Source of the DNA: Zygnema cylindricum
Lineage: Eukaryota > Streptophyta > Zygnematophyceae > Zygnematales > Zygnemataceae
Reading direction: 5' to 3'
NCBI GenBank assembly: GCA_037447655.1
Contig: JBBHKE010000190.1
Span: 559,559-621,558 of the forward strand
DNA length: 62,000 nt
The translations under genes were made by a program, and so were the position numbers. Positions 60,121-62,000 of this stretch are shown here, one piece after another. Every line of letters begins with the position of its first letter. Positions within the stretch are counted from its first letter, which is position 1. The notes under the pieces were generated by a model. It saw nothing but the letters and a program-made list of their open reading frames with translations. It did not search any database and was not told where the DNA came from.

Positions 60121-60747
60121 ATGGGTTTTCAAACTAAATTTGTACCCAGATAATACCATTGAGAGATAAAAAGCTCGATTGGTAGCAAAAGGGTTCACTC
60201 GCAAAGAGGGGATTGACTATGAGGAGACTTTTGCTCCAGTTGTTTAGTTCCCATCATTAAGGATTCTCTTTAGTCTAGCAGCAACGGAAGACATGGAAAT
60301 ACACCAGATGGATATTAAGACTGCCTTTCTTAATGGTGAGTTAGAGGAAGAAATTTTCATGAGGCGACCAGAGGGGTTCTTGGAGGAAGGAGATGAGAGC
60401 AAAGTCTTGAAGCTCATAAAGTCCTTATATGGATTGAACCAAGCTCCTCCACAGTGGAATAAGAAACTAGATGACTTTCTCACCGGCCTAGGATACATTC
60501 GGATCAGCTCTGACCATTCTATCTACATATTTGAAGATGAGAATTGTGTGATTTTTATTGCAATTTATGTGGAAAATCTGTTGGTGTTAAGTAAGGCTTT
60601 GGAAAAGATCAATAAATTAAAGAAAGATGTTAGAAGAAGATTTGACATGAAGGATTTAGGAGAGGCAAGGTATATTTTGGGAGTCAAAATGGAGATAGAT
60701 AGGGAAAAAGGGTCATTAGACTTACTCAAAAAGAAGCGATAGGTAAT
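60121..60747 (+). pseudogene. Copia J reverse transcriptase (YVEN active site)
   Basis: WVFKLNLYPDNTIER then TAA, ARLVAKGFTRKEGIDYEETFAPVV with TAG, then an open frame 60293-60742: EIHQMDIKTAFLNGELEEEIFMRRPEGFLEEGDESK, KSLYGLNQAPPQWNKKLDDFL and FIAIYVENLLVLSKALEKIN, where YVDD has become YVEN. Both metal-binding aspartates are lost. RFDMKDLGEARYILGVKME follows, then a frameshift at about 60705 (GSLDLLKKKR). Confidence 0.88.
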
Positions 60748-61460
60748 ATGCTTGAGAAGTTCCAGATGAAAAAAACAAACAATTGTACCACTCCCATGGA
60801 CTTCAAGAAAGTAAGTGATGGAAGTGTAGAAGGTGGAATGACAATTCTAGATGACCAAATTAGTCCAGAAAAGAGAGAGTTTATGAAAACTATTCCTTAC
60901 AGGCAAGTTGTAGGAATTCTAGTATACTTTATGAACTCTACCAAGCCAGACATAGCGGCAGCAGTTGGAGTACTCAGTAGGAGTCTTAATGATTCTAGGA
61001 AAATAGACCGGGTGGAAACCAAGAGAGTCATGAATATCTGGTCACTTCTAGGTATGTGTTGTATGTTGGGGAAGGTGCTTGCTATAGAAGCAGTAAGCAA
61101 CAAAAGGTGAGTACCATGGAGGCTGAGTATATGGCCTCTTGTTCTAGTGTGAAAGAGTTGATGTAGGTCAAGTCCTTGTTACAAGAACAGGGGTAAATGA
61201 AGGAGGGAGTGCATGAAGTTTTTTGTGATAATCACGATGCCATTGCAATTGCAGCCAATCCAAAACATCATTTCAAAGCTAAGCATATTGACCTAAGATT
61301 GAGCTTTGTGAGAGAAAAAGTTGAAAATAAAATTGTAAATCTTGTGTTTAGGTTTGATGAAGAAGTTGTGGCTGACAAGATGACCAAACCTGTGCCCTCT
61401 CGCAAGTTAAAATTTTGTAGGGAAAAATGTGGATTAAAAGAAAAGTTAAAATTAGACTAG
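60748..61460 (+). pseudogene. Copia J RT end and RNase H (broken)
   Basis: Frame 60748-61110: MLEKFQMKKTNNCTTPMDFKKVSDGSVEGG, IPYRQVVGILVYFMNSTKPDIAAAVGVLSRSLNDSRK, then a deletion joins RVMN to YVLYVGEGACYR-like sequence, removing the SDASYGD block (first RNase H Asp). MEAEYMASCSSVKELM is legible in another frame near 61118-61163, and frame 61197-61460 gives MKEGVHEVFCDNHDAIAIAANPKHHFKAKHIDLRLSFVREKVENKIVNLVFRFDEEVVADKMTKPVPSRKLKFCREKCGLKEK to the natural end. Confidence 0.87.
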
Positions 61461-61473
61461 AAACTAAAGGGAG

Positions 61474-62000
61474 TGTTGAAATCATTAGATTTATAGAGTA
61501 TTTTCTAGGTTTGATTAACTTAGTAGAAAAAGAAAGAAAAAGCTCAAGCAGAATGCCTCCACCCCTTTACTCTATCCCCCATACTTCTTGTATTCATTCA
61601 ATGAGAGAGAGAGAGTAGAGGAGCCATGGATGCCTCAGCTCGTTAGGCAGGACTAAAGAGTGACCTAAGGCACTCTCAACAAAAGATTGAGACTGGTAGG
61701 ACTCGAACCTCTGACCGGCAGAGCGAGGCGTAGCCGTCAGCTCTAACTAGTTTGTCGTAGAAGTTCGTTAAAATACAGAGGGTTTGATAAATATTTAAAA
61801 TGTTGTATAATCTTGAAACCGATTAACTAAATTATGAATATGGGAACATAAAACTAGTTAATTTTCAGTGCGAACGTCATTCCGCATGAAACAAATGAAT
61901 CGCACATTTGTTTGGCGTTTTTTTACACGTCATAACCAGGGGCCACGAGGAGGGATAACATTTGGTCGTAGGAATTCCGCGGAATGTACGGACGAGTGGA
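61474..62000 (+). repeat. 3' LTR of element J, cut by the window end
   Basis: Starts TGTTGAAATCATTAG after the tract AGAAACTAAAGGGAG. The palindrome is degenerate at 61657-61676. The first 527 bp are present and match 56230 onward. Confidence 0.9.
61681..61763 (-). ncRNA. Antisense tRNA-like Pol III unit in LTR J (3' copy)
   Basis: Minus strand: AACTAGTTAGAGCTGACGG (D-arm/A-box-like), CTACGCCTCGCTCTGCC, then AGAGGTTCGAGTCCTACC, which contains a perfect B-box consensus (GGTTCGAGTCC), CAGTCTCAATC, TTTT at 61684-61681. Best B-box in the window. Confidence 0.55.

Larger units (their letters stand above)
56230..62000 (+). mobile_element. Ty1/copia element J, runs past the window end
   Basis: 5' LTR 56230-57248, primer site 57249, internal copia domains in order with many stops, polypurine tract, then the 3' LTR from 61474 truncated by the window. 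It is inserted into the RNase H of element I (left flank CCATA). It is the third level of nesting: F holds I, and I holds J. Both RT and integrase catalytic residues are damaged. Confidence 0.92.

Overview
The window is almost entirely LTR retrotransposons. No host protein gene, rRNA gene or ordinary tRNA gene could be supported. Nine elements or element pieces cover roughly three quarters of the 62 kb. Eight are Ty1/copia and one is Ty3/gypsy. The genome looks like a plant's, for three reasons. The copia primer-binding sites match the anticodon arm of the plant-type initiator tRNA-Met as I recall it. The LTRs hold GTAC clusters resembling plant SBP-box sites, and they hold G-boxes. The lineage within plants cannot be fixed from sequence alone.

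Layout. 1-573: (+) LTR piece. 574-9984: copia B (-), split by copia A (+, 3369-7866), which has near-identical LTRs, an imperfect 5-bp target duplication and one intact gag-type reading frame. 9985-13271: AT-rich DNA with a small inverted-repeat element. 13272-19701: copia G (-). 19702-21138: unassigned. 21139-27499: copia H (-). 27508-33668: copia C (-, perfect target duplication GCAAC). 33674-37949: unassigned, with a foldback MITE. 37955-44369: copia D (+, perfect target duplication AAGAT). 44370-45204: unassigned. About 45205-50903: copia E (+). 50904-51640: MITE and unassigned DNA. About 51640-54927: Ty3 element F (+), cut off in RNase H by copia I (-, from 54928), which is itself interrupted by copia J (+, 56230 to the window end).

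Shared design of the copia families (A, B, D, E, G, H, I, J, and partly C). (1) The LTR itself supplies the gag start codon, with the ATG exactly 20 nt before the LTR's 3' CA (59 nt in C). (2) The next base starts a primer-binding site complementary to the anticodon arm of initiator tRNA-Met (a half-tRNA primer of the Drosophila copia kind), so the primer site is translated as part of gag (VMGP). (3) About 150-290 nt into each of these LTRs, on the antisense strand, lies a tRNA-like block. It has a D-arm/A-box-like part, a B-box and usually a T4-T5 run just after it, as a short RNA polymerase III gene would. (4) Further shared LTR parts are a hairpin near the 5' end, a dense GTAC cluster with an ATTGG box, a CTCTC/GAGAG inverted repeat before the TATA region, and a GACTC/GAGTC leader hairpin with a compensatory change in B. 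C lacks the tRNA-like block.

State of the genes. Every pol region is broken by stops and frameshifts. Catalytic residues are lost in several copies: protease motif in B, C, E, H and J; integrase Glu in B, H and J; RT YVDD in J. D and G keep all the catalytic motifs I could read but are frame-broken. Element A has no pol beyond remnants fused in frame to gag, and looks like a recently moved non-autonomous gag-only element.
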